Below are positions 50,205 to 58,866 of a stretch of 64,000 nt of DNA, in pieces. The stretch's first letter is position 1, and the number at the start of each line of letters is the position of its first letter. The notes under the pieces were generated by a model. That model made no database searches. It was given only the letters and a program-made list of their open reading frames with translations, and was not told the origin of the DNA. The stretch is from assembly GCF_902859735.1 (NCBI RefSeq), contig NZ_CADIJY010000002.1, positions 310,001 to 374,000 on the forward strand, in the 5' to 3' direction. A program made the position numbers and the translations under genes. The DNA comes from Achromobacter aegrifaciens. GTDB lineage: Bacteria; Pseudomonadota; Gammaproteobacteria; Burkholderiales; Burkholderiaceae_B.

Positions 50205-51002
50205 CTAGCGCGCGCGCCGGGGTACGACCATGGGGCTGCCAGTCTCGGGGTCTGGCATGACGCGGCAATCCAGATCGTAGACTAGGCGCATCATGTCCTC
50301 GGTCACGACCGAAGCGGCATCGCCGTGCGCCGCGATGCGCCCATCGCGCATCATCACGATCCTTTCGGCGTAGCGCAAGGCCAGGTTGAGGTCGTGCAGC
50401 ACCGCCACCAAGGTGCGCCCGGTGCGGTGCAGCCGGCCGCACAGCTCCAGCAGGTCCAGCTGATGGCGGATGTCGAGGAACGTGGTGGGTTCGTCTAGCA
50501 GCATGATGTCGGGTTCCTGGGCTAGCACCAACGCCAGCCAGACGCGTTGGCGCTGGCCGCCGGAAAGCGTGTGCACAGGCTCTGCCGCAAGGCCGTCCAG
50601 ATCGGTCGCCGCCAGGGCGGCGTCGACGGCGCTGGCGTCCGCCGTCGACCATTGCCGCAACAGGGACTGATGCGGATAGCGGCCGCGGGCGACAAGGTCG
50701 CGCACGGTGACCATCTCGGGCGCAACCGGGTTCTGCGGCAAGTAGGCCAAGCGGCGCGCCACCGCTTTTCGGCGCAAGCTGGCGAGGTCGGCGCCGTCGA
50801 GCAGGGCATGGCCATGGCCGGGACGCAGGGCGCCGCCCAACACGCGCAAGAGCGTGGATTTGCCGCAGCCGTTGGGGCCCAGGATCACGGTGAACGAGGC
50901 CGGCGCAATGTCCAGCGTCAAGCCGTCCAGCACGCGGCGGGCGCCGTAGGACAGGCTGACGTCCCGGAGCTGGAGGACGGGCGTGGGCATTGCGGAAGTC
51001 AC
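50205..51002 (-). CDS. Iron-siderophore ABC transporter ATP-binding protein (FhuC/FepC-like)
   Basis: The 265-residue ATPase has Walker A GPNGCGKST, the FepC-type AYLPQNPVAPEMVTVRDLVARGRYPHQSLLRQW, signature LSGGQRQRVWLALVLAQ and Walker B MLLDEPTTFLDIRHQ. The start is taken as the GTG that overlaps the permease stop (GTGA) with AAGG upstream; an ATG four codons in is the alternative. It powers uptake of ferric siderophore together with the two permeases. Confidence 0.93.
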   Translation of the reverse strand: MTSAMPTPVLQLRDVSLSYGARRVLDGLTLDIAPASFTVILGPNGCGKSTLLRVLGGALRPGHGHALLDGADLASLRRKAVARRLAYLPQNPVAPEMVTVRDLVARGRYPHQSLLRQWSTADASAVDAALAATDLDGLAAEPVHTLSGGQRQRVWLALVLAQEPDIMLLDEPTTFLDIRHQLDLLELCGRLHRTGRTLVAVLHDLNLALRYAERIVMMRDGRIAAHGDAASVVTEDMMRLVYDLDCRVMPDPETGSPMVVPRRAR

Positions 51003-52033
51003 GTCGAGACCTTGTGCCATTCGAGCAGCAGCAGAAATGCGAGATAGAGGCCGCCGATCCCGGCGGTAAGAACGCCTACCGGCAAGCCGTTGGCCCCAGC
51101 GGAACGCGACAGCAGATCGGCACCCGCCAACAGCACGGCGCCAGTCAATGCGGCCAACAGCGGTTGCGGGCCGCTAGCCGGGACGCAGCGGCGCGCGATC
51201 TGCGGGGCCGCCAGCGCGATGAAGGCGATGGGACCGGCCACGCTGACGGCCGCGGCGGTGGCCAGCACGGCCAGCAGCGTCGCCGCCAGCCGGCTGGGTC
51301 CGGGTGCGATGCCCAAGGCGTGCGCCACATCGTCGCCCATTTCCAGCAGCCGAAGGCGCGCGCCCAGGCCGAGCGCCAAGGGCAGCAACACCGCGCAGGC
51401 GGCGCCGATCAGAGCGACATCGTTCCAGGTTTTGCCGGCCAGATTGCCGTTGAGCCAGGTTGCGGCCAGATGCGCCTGTTCGCGGCGCAGGTTGGAAAGG
51501 CCGTATTGCACGAAGGCGAAGGCGATGGCGGCCACCGCAATGCCGGCGACCACCATGCGATGGGGCGCGGAGAACCCGGCGCCGGATCCGAACCAGACGC
51601 CCGCCGTCGCCAGCAGCGCGCCGCCCGCGGCGCCCCAGGCTAGCGGCATCGCCCCCGGCCAGACCATCGTCACCGCCACCGCGCCTGCGGAGGCGCCCGC
51701 GGTGAGGCCGATGATGTCGGGGCTGCCCAGCGGGTTGCGGGTAATGCTTTGGAACAGTGCGCCCGACAGGGCCAGCGCGGCGCCGGCGCCAAGCGCGGCC
51801 ACGGCGCGGGGAAGCCTGACGGTATAGACCAGCCAGTGCTCGACCGCCGTGCCGCCGCCCGCCAGGATGCGCCCCATCCGGGACCAGGCGGGTCCTTGCT
51901 CTCCCGCCAACAGGGCGCCGGCAATCGACGCAACGGCCAGCGCCGTCAGCAACAAGGCGTAGGCCAGCGCGCGTGGCGAGTAGGGCAGCGACAGCCAGGT
52001 GCCCACGCGCAACGTGCGCCGCTGGCCGCTCAT
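50999..52033 (-). CDS. Iron-siderophore ABC transporter permease (FecD/FepG-like)
   Basis: The 344-residue protein of the FecCD family has about nine to ten helices. Typical parts are TVRLPRAVAALGAGAALALSGALFQSITRNPLGSPDIIGLTAGASAGAVA, WLNGNLAGKTWNDV and VAGPIAFIALAAPQIARR. It is the second subunit of the pore; its start overlaps the other permease stop (ATGA). Confidence 0.94.
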   Translation of the reverse strand: MSGQRRTLRVGTWLSLPYSPRALAYALLLTALAVASIAGALLAGEQGPAWSRMGRILAGGGTAVEHWLVYTVRLPRAVAALGAGAALALSGALFQSITRNPLGSPDIIGLTAGASAGAVAVTMVWPGAMPLAWGAAGGALLATAGVWFGSGAGFSAPHRMVVAGIAVAAIAFAFVQYGLSNLRREQAHLAATWLNGNLAGKTWNDVALIGAACAVLLPLALGLGARLRLLEMGDDVAHALGIAPGPSRLAATLLAVLATAAAVSVAGPIAFIALAAPQIARRCVPASGPQPLLAALTGAVLLAGADLLSRSAGANGLPVGVLTAGIGGLYLAFLLLLEWHKVST

Positions 52034-53019
52034 GGGCGGCTCCCGGGCTGGCGGTGCAAGGCCGCCAGCAGGAACGGCGCGCCGAGGAACGCGGCCACCA
52101 CGCCGGTCAGCAACTCTGCCGGCGCGCGCAGCAGGCGCGCCAGGACGTCGGCCGCGAGCATCAGGATGGGGCCCAGCAGCAGGCAGTAGACGAGTTGCCA
52201 GCGCAGGTCGGGACCGCCGATACGGCGGGCGATATGCGGAACGGCCAGGCCGACGAAGGCGATGGGACCCGCGGCAGCGGTGGCGGCGGCGGCCAGGACG
52301 GCCACGCCGAGCAGGCCCAGCGCGCGGTACCACCCGGCACGCACGCCGAGCGCCCGGGCAAGCGCCTGCCCCAGCGCCAGGACGTTCAGGGGCCGGGCCA
52401 GCGCCAGCGCCAGCAGCAGGCCGGCGCCGATGTAGGGGGCGGCGCGGGCCGCTTCGGCCATGGAGCGTCCTGCCAGCGAGCCCACGGCCCAGAATCGATA
52501 GGCGTCGAAAATGTCCTCGCGCAGCAGGGCCACGGCCTGCACGTAGGCGAACAGCACCGCGTTGACCGCCGCGCCGGCCAGGATCAAACGCACCGGCTGC
52601 AGGCCCCGGCCGCCCGCGCCGATCAGGTATACGGCCACTGCCGCGGCCAGTGCGCCGGGCAGGGCCGCCCAGAACGGATGCGCCGGCAGGCCGCCGAGCG
52701 CGAGGGCGGCAGTCACGATGGAGGCGGCGGCGCCGGCGTTGACGCCCAACAGCCCGGGCTCTGCCAGCGGATTGCGGGTCAGGGCCTGGATCAGCGCGCC
52801 GGCCACGGCCAGCGCCGCCCCGGTCAGCACGGCCAGCAAGGTGCGCGGCACGCGCGAGGCGACCACCAGGGCGGCGTAACTGTCATCGGGCCGGAACAGG
52901 GCTTGCCAGACCGAGCCGGGCGACAGGTTGCGTGAACCGAGCCAGAGGCTGCCCAGGATGGCGGCGGCGAGCAGCAGACAGGCCGCGCCCAGGCCGGCGG
53001 CACGGGACGGCTTATTCAT
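52030..53019 (-). CDS. Iron-siderophore ABC transporter permease (FecC/FepD-like)
   Basis: The 329-residue FecCD-family protein shows SRVPRTLLAVLTGAALAVAGALIQALTRNPLAEPGLLGVNAGAAASIV, WAVGSLAGRSMAEAARAAP and AAGPIAFVGLAVPHIARRIGGPDLR. It overlaps the binding-protein gene by eight bases, which suggests coupled translation. Confidence 0.94.
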   Translation of the reverse strand: MNKPSRAAGLGAACLLLAAAILGSLWLGSRNLSPGSVWQALFRPDDSYAALVVASRVPRTLLAVLTGAALAVAGALIQALTRNPLAEPGLLGVNAGAAASIVTAALALGGLPAHPFWAALPGALAAAVAVYLIGAGGRGLQPVRLILAGAAVNAVLFAYVQAVALLREDIFDAYRFWAVGSLAGRSMAEAARAAPYIGAGLLLALALARPLNVLALGQALARALGVRAGWYRALGLLGVAVLAAAATAAAGPIAFVGLAVPHIARRIGGPDLRWQLVYCLLLGPILMLAADVLARLLRAPAELLTGVVAAFLGAPFLLAALHRQPGSRP

Positions 53020-54082
53020 GCTGGGCGCCGGGTCCGGCTTCGGCCCGCTCGGCTGCCGCGGCCAAGGCCGGCGCCAGCCTGCCCAGCATCCAGGCCACGG
53101 CCAGCGGCGTGCCCGAGGACGAGGCCATGATCAGCGCCGGGTCGCTCAGCGCCACGTAGGCGCCGCGCCTCACGGCGGGGATGGAGGCGTACAGCGGCAG
53201 CGCCGCGGTCCGATCGCGTTCCTGGGGGGTATAGAACCAGGACACGAGCACGTCGACGTCGCCCAGCGCATCGGCATGCTCGAAACCCAGGTAGTGGGCG
53301 AAATGGCCGGCGCTGGCGTGCAGGCCCTGCATGGACGGCGCCAGTTTCAGGCCCATGGCGGCAATCGTGTCCACGCGCGGATCCCCCGCCACATAGGCCG
53401 CGAAATTGCCCGAACCCAGGTCGGCCCGCACATAGGCGAAGGTCTTGCCGGCCAGCACGGGGTGGTCTTGTGCGGCCTGCGCCAGTGTGCCGCCGATCTG
53501 CGCCTTGAGCACCGCAGCCTGTTCGCGCCGGCCCAGCGCGGCGGCGATCAGGTCGATCTGGGTATCCACCGGAGTCAGGAATGGCTGCTCCGGATAGGCC
53601 ACCACCGGCACCAGCCGCGACAGCTGTGCATACGCTTCGGCGCTGACCCCGGAAAAAGGCGCCAGCACGACGTCCGGCCGCAGCGCGACGATGGCTTCGA
53701 CGTCCAGCTCCGGAAACATGGCGATGGCCTGCGGCAGCGGTGCGCCGCGGGCCTCGATCGCGGCGCGCACCCAGGGCCAGTAGTGGTCGGCGTCGCCGCC
53801 CCAGTCGGCGCGGCCCACGCCCACCGGCACCACACCCAGCGACAGCGCCAGATCGTCGGCGCCCAGGCCCAGCGTGACCACGCGCTTGGGCGGCGCCGCG
53901 ATGACGGCCCGTCCCAGGGCGCCGTCTATCGTGACCGGAAAACCATCGGCCTGGGCGACCGGCGGCGTTGGCGCGGCCGGCGCGTCGGCGGCGCGGTCGC
54001 AGGCCGCCAGGGCGAGCGCGGCCAGGCAGGCTGCCCCGGCCCGCAGAATTGCATGCTTGAAACGAGGAAGACTAAGACGCAT
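53012..54082 (-). CDS. Iron-siderophore ABC transporter binding lipoprotein
   Basis: The 356-residue protein has a lipoprotein signal (RAGAACLAALALAACDRA, lipobox LAAC) and the FepB/FecB-type fold: GRAVIAAPPKRVVTLGLGADDLALSLGVVPVGV, then LDVEAIVALRPDVVLAPFSGVSAEAYAQLSRLVPVVAY. It captures ferric siderophore in the periplasm. It begins 20 bases after fauA and so is probably transcribed from the Fur-controlled fauA promoter. Ferric alcaligin is the obvious ligand. Confidence 0.92.
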   Translation of the reverse strand: MRLSLPRFKHAILRAGAACLAALALAACDRAADAPAAPTPPVAQADGFPVTIDGALGRAVIAAPPKRVVTLGLGADDLALSLGVVPVGVGRADWGGDADHYWPWVRAAIEARGAPLPQAIAMFPELDVEAIVALRPDVVLAPFSGVSAEAYAQLSRLVPVVAYPEQPFLTPVDTQIDLIAAALGRREQAAVLKAQIGGTLAQAAQDHPVLAGKTFAYVRADLGSGNFAAYVAGDPRVDTIAAMGLKLAPSMQGLHASAGHFAHYLGFEHADALGDVDVLVSWFYTPQERDRTAALPLYASIPAVRRGAYVALSDPALIMASSSGTPLAVAWMLGRLAPALAAAAERAEAGPGAQHE

Positions 54083-54102
54083 CGTGCCGGCAGTTTCTCC
54101 GA

Positions 54103-56319
54103 TCAATATTGGGCCCTGAGCGTCAGCATCACGTTGCGGGGCGCGCCCCACCAGCCCTGGCTGAAGAAGCCGATCTGGTCGTAATACTTCTTGTCGAACA
54201 GGTTGTTGACGTTGAGAGTGGCCGAGACCTGTTTGCTGAACTCGTAGCGCGCCATCAGGTTCGCCAGCATGTAGCTGCCTTGTTCCACTTCCACGTTGCC
54301 GCGCGGGCTGGCGGCGGACTGGTACATGCGGCTTTGCCAGTCCACGCCGCCGCCCACCGTCAGCCGGTTCAGGTCGCCGGGCAGGCGATAGGTGGTGTAG
54401 AGCTTGAACAGACTACGCGGATGGCTGGTGTTGATGGGCTTGCCGTCGGCGGCCTTGGCGGTGAAGTGCGTGTAGCTGGCCGCGATGTTCCAGTTGGGCA
54501 TGATCTGCCCGGTGGTTTCGAGTTCGAAGCCCTCGACTTTGGCGCCGGATACGGCGCGGTAGGCCTGCGTGCCGGGCATGCCTATGACCGACTCGCCGGG
54601 AATGGCCTGGGCCAGGTTGTTCTGGCGAGTCTGGTACAGCGATACGGCCGCGTCGAGCAGGCCGTCCAGGTAGGAAGCCTTCAGGCCGATCTCGTAGCTC
54701 TTGCCGTCGATCGGCGGCAGGATGGAACCGCTGGGCGAGCGTGCGTTCTGCGGCTGGAAGATCTCGGTGTAGCTGGCGTAGGCCGTGTAGGTCTTGTTGA
54801 TGTCGTAGATCAGGCCGGCGTAGGGCGTGAACTGGTCGTTGATCTTGTATTGCCGCTTGCTGCCGAAGTAGGTCTGGTTCGTCTCCCAATTGCTCCAGCG
54901 TCCGCCCACGATCAGGTGCAGCGGATCGGCCAGCGAAAACCGGCCCACGGCGTAGGTTCCGGTCTGCTTGACCCGCATGTCGTCCGCTGGCGTCTTGCGG
55001 CTGGACCAGGCCGGTTCGGCGATATGGTCCTGGCGCCAGTCGAAGAAGCTGCCGATGGCGGGCTTGGCGCCGACCATGAGGTACTGGCCGATGTCGCTGT
55101 GGTCGTTCACGCTCATCCAGCCCAGGGCCAGTTCGTGCTTGCGGCCGAACAGCTGGAACGGGCCCGACAGCGTCAGGTTGATATCGTCGCGCGAGCGGTC
55201 GCCATCGTAGTTGTTGAAGCTGCTGCTCATGCCCGTGCCGCTGGTCCGGTCCGGATAGCCGCCGCGGTAAAGCTGCTTCATGCGGTACTCGCCCTCATTG
55301 TGGCTATAGGCGGCGCGCGCCTTCCAGTCATTGGCGAATCGGTGGCTCAGGTCCACGAAGGTGGTGGTCGATTCGGTATCGATGCGCGCCCAGCGCGTAT
55401 TGTTGGCCACGGACCGGTTGAAGTCGGTGCGCGAGCCGTCCGAATAGAACAGCGGGAAACCGCTGCCGAAGCCGTTGCTCTGGTTGCGCTGATACTCCAG
55501 GCCGACGGTGAGCAGCGTGTCGGGCGTGAGGTCGGCGCTGATGACGCCGTACAGCGTGCGCTTGCGCGAATCCAGGAACGTGACGTAGCTGTCGCCCTGG
55601 CTGTAGGCGGCGACGAAGCGCGAGCGGACGCGTCCGTTCTCCGTCAGCGGCACCGACAGGTCGGCGTCGCCGCGCACGTAGTCCCAGCTGCCGGCGCTGG
55701 CGCTGCCGGACAGCGCGAACTCGCGCAAGGGCTTCTTGCGAATGAAGTTCACCGCGGCTGAGGGATTGCCCGAACCGGTCATCAGGCCGGTGGCGCCGCG
55801 CACGATTTCCACGCGGTCGTAGATGGCGGCGTCCATGTCGGTGGAGCCGTAGTTCCATTGGCTCAGGATCGGGGCGTTCAGGCCGTCGAACTGGAAGTTG
55901 TCTATCGCGAAGCCGCGCGCCGAGAACGACAGGCGATTGCTGTCGCTGCGCGTGACGGAGATGCCTGGCGCGCTGGCCAGGATGGAGCCGGTGTCCTGCA
56001 GTCCCTGGTCCTCGATCTGCTGGCGGGTCACCACGCTGACCGATTGCGGGGTCTCCCGCGGCGACAGCGTCAGGCCGGTTGCGGTGCTCATGGCCTCGGT
56101 GTTGTAGGCATGGGTTCCTTCGGTGGTGCCGGGTATGCCGGCGCCCCGAACCGTGACGGCCGGGAGTTCGGCCGGCTGGTCGGCGCCGGATGAGGCGCTG
56201 GATTGCGCGTTGGCGGCGTGGTAGGGCAAGGCTGAGCACAGCAAGGCCGCGCGGACGGCCAGGGTAAGCAGATTCGCCCGGCGCGTGAGCGCGCGCGGCG
56301 GGGACAGTGCGGGGGACAT
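54103..56319 (-). CDS. fauA: TonB-dependent ferric alcaligin receptor FauA
   Basis: The 738-residue outer-membrane receptor has a long signal peptide ending near ANAQS and a TonB-box region (LPAVTVRG). The plug domain reads SPRETPQSVSVVTRQQIEDQGLQDTGSILASAPGISVTRSDSNRLSFSARGF and the 22-strand barrel ends in LTLRAQY with a terminal aromatic. Its position after alcS is that of Bordetella fauA, so ferric alcaligin is the expected ligand. The start is the ATG with GGAG about nine bases upstream; the frame stays open far upstream but that part overlaps alcS and alcR. Confidence 0.93.
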   Translation of the reverse strand: MSPALSPPRALTRRANLLTLAVRAALLCSALPYHAANAQSSASSGADQPAELPAVTVRGAGIPGTTEGTHAYNTEAMSTATGLTLSPRETPQSVSVVTRQQIEDQGLQDTGSILASAPGISVTRSDSNRLSFSARGFAIDNFQFDGLNAPILSQWNYGSTDMDAAIYDRVEIVRGATGLMTGSGNPSAAVNFIRKKPLREFALSGSASAGSWDYVRGDADLSVPLTENGRVRSRFVAAYSQGDSYVTFLDSRKRTLYGVISADLTPDTLLTVGLEYQRNQSNGFGSGFPLFYSDGSRTDFNRSVANNTRWARIDTESTTTFVDLSHRFANDWKARAAYSHNEGEYRMKQLYRGGYPDRTSGTGMSSSFNNYDGDRSRDDINLTLSGPFQLFGRKHELALGWMSVNDHSDIGQYLMVGAKPAIGSFFDWRQDHIAEPAWSSRKTPADDMRVKQTGTYAVGRFSLADPLHLIVGGRWSNWETNQTYFGSKRQYKINDQFTPYAGLIYDINKTYTAYASYTEIFQPQNARSPSGSILPPIDGKSYEIGLKASYLDGLLDAAVSLYQTRQNNLAQAIPGESVIGMPGTQAYRAVSGAKVEGFELETTGQIMPNWNIAASYTHFTAKAADGKPINTSHPRSLFKLYTTYRLPGDLNRLTVGGGVDWQSRMYQSAASPRGNVEVEQGSYMLANLMARYEFSKQVSATLNVNNLFDKKYYDQIGFFSQGWWGAPRNVMLTLRAQY

Positions 56320-56345
56320 GAACACAAGCTCCGGCTGAAAAATTT

Positions 56346-56364
56346 GGTAATGAGAATTATTGTT
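56346..56364 (-). promoter_or_regulatory. Fur box upstream of fauA
   Basis: GGTAATGAGAATTATTGTT matches the 19-base Fur consensus GATAATGATAATCATTATC at 14 positions. It lies 27 bases before the fauA start, in the 104-base gap after alcS, and overlaps a possible -10 box AATAAT (minus strand, 56361-56356). Iron repression of fauA and the genes after it is expected. Confidence 0.8.
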
Positions 56365-56423
56365 TTTGCTGGAGACTTGAACGTATGCCGGAAGATGCGA
56401 TGCGTATGCCGAACGCCGCCGCA

Positions 56424-57695
56424 TCAGCCCGATCCGGCGTTCGCCAAAGGCGCGGACTGCCGTTGCAGCCAGGCCCAGCCTGCCGCGCTTGCGGCGACGC
56501 AGGCCAGCATCGCAAGCGCCAGGCCGAGGGGCTTGCCATAGACCATGGGCACGCCCCAGCCGCTGGCGACCGAAAAGGCCAGCATCTGGGCGAAGCCGAG
56601 CACCGAAGCGGCGGTGCCGGACAGCCCTGGCGCACGGGCCAGGATGTGCAGGGTCATGGCCGGGACGCACATGGCCAGGCCGCAGGTATAGATGGCGGGC
56701 AGGATGACCGCCCAGGGCAGGGCGGGTCGCCCGGCGCCAGCGGCATACATGACGCTTGCCAGGCAACTGCCGCCCATCAGCAGGTACGCCAGCCAGGTGA
56801 TGCGTTGATCCGTCCAGCGTCCGGCCTTGCGCGCCGCGAACAGCGCGCCCGCCATGGCGCCGATCACGAGCGGCACGAACAGATATGCGAAATCCGTTAC
56901 GGGCAGGCCCAGGACGTTGGCAATGAAGTCTGGTGCGGCGCCGATGAGCAAGCCCTGGGCCGCGAAGATCAGGCTGAAGGCGGCGGCGAGCGCGACGTAT
57001 CGCCGGTCCGCAAGCAGCGCGCCGTAGCCGCCAGCCAGTGCACGCCCGGACAGCGGCCGGCGCCGGCTGGCGGGCAGGGTTTCGGGCAGCCGCCAGGCGC
57101 ATAGCGCCCAGGCCGTCGCGGCCAGGGCGGCAAGCATCACAAAGACGGCGCGCCAGCCCAGCTGCGCCGCCAACTGGCCGCCGATGATGGGCGCCAACGC
57201 CGGCGACAGGTTGAACACCAGGATGAGATAGGACATGACGCGTTGCGCCGCCGGCCCTTCGTAGCAGTCGCGCACGATGGCCTGGCCCACCACGATGCCG
57301 GCGCCTGCGGACAGGCCTTGCAACGCCCGCGCGGCCAACAGCCAGCCGAAGCTCGGCGCGGCGGCGGCCAGCGCGCTGCCGCAGATGTAGAAAACCAGCG
57401 TCGCCAGGATGACGCGGCGCCGGCCCAGCGAATCCGACAGCGTTCCATGCAGCAGCAGCATCGCCGCGTAGCAGAACATGTAGACGCCCAGGGTCAGCTG
57501 CACGGTTTCTTGCGGCACGCCGAACTCCCGCTCCAGCGCGGCGAAGGCGGGCAGATAGGCGTCGATGGTGGCGGGCGCCACGCAGGCCAGCAGGCCCAGC
57601 ATCAGCACCATCATGGGAAAGGAAGTCGGTTTGTCGGGGCTGGGCACGGGAGCGTCCGGGGCAGGAGCTTCCCGGGGCGGGAAGCGTGGCCTCAT
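56424..57695 (-). CDS. alcS: Alcaligin exporter AlcS (MFS, Bcr/CflA-like)
   Basis: The 423-residue, 12-helix MFS protein is of the Bcr/CflA drug-resistance subgroup: LACVAPATIDAYLPAFAALEREFGV, LHGTLSDSLGRRRVILATLVFYICGS, ARALQGLSAGAGIVVGQAIVRDCYEGPAAQRVMSYLILVFNLSPALAPIIGG. In Bordetella, AlcS exports alcaligin and also influences its own regulation by lowering intracellular siderophore. Its place between alcR and fauA is the same. The N-terminus has a Pro-rich cytoplasmic tail of about 25 residues. Confidence 0.92.
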   Translation of the reverse strand: MRPRFPPREAPAPDAPVPSPDKPTSFPMMVLMLGLLACVAPATIDAYLPAFAALEREFGVPQETVQLTLGVYMFCYAAMLLLHGTLSDSLGRRRVILATLVFYICGSALAAAAPSFGWLLAARALQGLSAGAGIVVGQAIVRDCYEGPAAQRVMSYLILVFNLSPALAPIIGGQLAAQLGWRAVFVMLAALAATAWALCAWRLPETLPASRRRPLSGRALAGGYGALLADRRYVALAAAFSLIFAAQGLLIGAAPDFIANVLGLPVTDFAYLFVPLVIGAMAGALFAARKAGRWTDQRITWLAYLLMGGSCLASVMYAAGAGRPALPWAVILPAIYTCGLAMCVPAMTLHILARAPGLSGTAASVLGFAQMLAFSVASGWGVPMVYGKPLGLALAMLACVAASAAGWAWLQRQSAPLANAGSG

Positions 57696-57791
57696 GGTCG
57701 CCCGCTAGCCGCGGTCGGATGAATGGGCAATGCCGCAAGAACAATGGATGCTGCCGAAAGCCGCGGGCCGGGGCGCTCACGGCAGCCCCGT

Positions 57792-58769
57792 TCAGTTCAG
57801 TTCGCTGGGCGCGACGCCATAGCGCTCGCGGAACGCCGTGGCGAAATTGGTGGCATGCCGATAGCCCACGCAGTGCGCGGCCTGCTGCACGCTGCAGCCG
57901 CGAGCCAATTGCTCGCGGGCGACCTCCAGCCGGCGCTCGCGCAGCCAGCTGAACACGGAGCATTGATAGGCGGCGCGGAACTTGGCGCGCAGGGTGCTGG
58001 GGCTCATGCAGGCCAGTTTCGCCAGATCATCCAGGGTGTGCTCTTCGCCAGGCGCGCTGTGCAGCCGTTCCCGCACGCGCTCAAGCAACTGGCGGTCGCG
58101 CTGCGACAGCGTGCCGGGTTCGGGCTCCTGCTGGTCCAGCGCAGCCAACGCATGGGCCAGAAGCTGCGCGCCGACGCCTTCGCGCAGCATGGCGCACAGC
58201 GGGTCGTCCCAACGGCATTCCAGCAGATGTTCGATGGACTGCATCAGATGCGCCTGCACCTGCCAGCGGCGCAGCCGGAAGGCGGGCGTGCGCAGGACTT
58301 TGCGGATCCGATCGCTGATCGGGTCGTCGTCCGCGGCGTCCGGCTCGGACAGCGACAGGTTGACGCTGCGCAGCCGCTGGCCGGCATGGTGGATGCCGGT
58401 CATGGCTACCGTGTCGCCGTAGGCGGCGCTGATGCCGCTTTGGGCGACCAGCGGCAGGTCGTCGTGGTGGCCGACGCGCGCCTGAGCCTGGCCCTGGAGC
58501 ATGACGATGGCCGAAAAGCGCGGCGTCATGACCGAGGTCGATTCGTAGTGGTGATGAACCAGCACGTCGGACATGACCAGCGTCAGGCCGGGGCGGATGG
58601 CATGTTCCTCGACGCGGCCTTCGGCGATGCAGACGGTGTCCGGGTCGGCGCTAGCGGCCTGGAATCCGGGCAACTGGTAGCGGAAACCGTTATGGCCGCC
58701 CAGGCGGTTGAAGTCGGCGACGGTGAATCGGACTGCGGGGAAGGAGGGATTCAATGGCGTCACTCGCAC
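57792..58769 (-). CDS. alcR: AraC-family activator AlcR
   Basis: The 325-residue protein has a variable N-terminal ligand domain and a C-terminal AraC/XylS DNA-binding domain with two helix-turn-helix units (HTLDDLAKLACMSPSTLRAKFRAAYQCSVFSWLRERRLEVAREQLARGCSVQQAAHCVGYRHATNFATAFRERYGVAPSELN). AlcR and its relative PchR activate siderophore genes when the siderophore is present. The start seems to be GTG; the ribosome site is weak. A Fur-like dyad overlapping a TTGAAT-N16-TATTCT promoter lies upstream, so alcR can be transcribed apart from alcA. Confidence 0.92.
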   Translation of the reverse strand: MRVTPLNPSFPAVRFTVADFNRLGGHNGFRYQLPGFQAASADPDTVCIAEGRVEEHAIRPGLTLVMSDVLVHHHYESTSVMTPRFSAIVMLQGQAQARVGHHDDLPLVAQSGISAAYGDTVAMTGIHHAGQRLRSVNLSLSEPDAADDDPISDRIRKVLRTPAFRLRRWQVQAHLMQSIEHLLECRWDDPLCAMLREGVGAQLLAHALAALDQQEPEPGTLSQRDRQLLERVRERLHSAPGEEHTLDDLAKLACMSPSTLRAKFRAAYQCSVFSWLRERRLEVAREQLARGCSVQQAAHCVGYRHATNFATAFRERYGVAPSELN

Positions 58770-58817
58770 GGCGGGTTGAGCCCCCCGGACGTCGGCCAGG
58801 GGAAGCGGCGGGGTCTA

Positions 58818-58842
58818 AATGAGAATAGCATATATTCGCATT
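58818..58842 (-). promoter_or_regulatory. Fur-like dyad and promoter upstream of alcR
   Basis: The sequence is a near-perfect dyad, AATG-A-GAATA-N5-TATTC-G-CATT, with nine of ten arm pairs and the Fur half-site AATGAGAAT. On the minus strand it overlaps TTGAAT (58849-58844), 16 bases, TATTCT (58827-58822). It lies in the 97-base gap between alcE and alcR. Confidence 0.65.
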
Positions 58843-58866
58843 GATTCAACGGTCTGGCAGCGGCGC

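Noticed and set aside
56320-57963. Upstream extension of the fauA frame to 1286 codons
   Set aside because: The extension reads through alcS and alcR on the same strand in another frame; the signal peptide and GGAG mark the true start at 56319.
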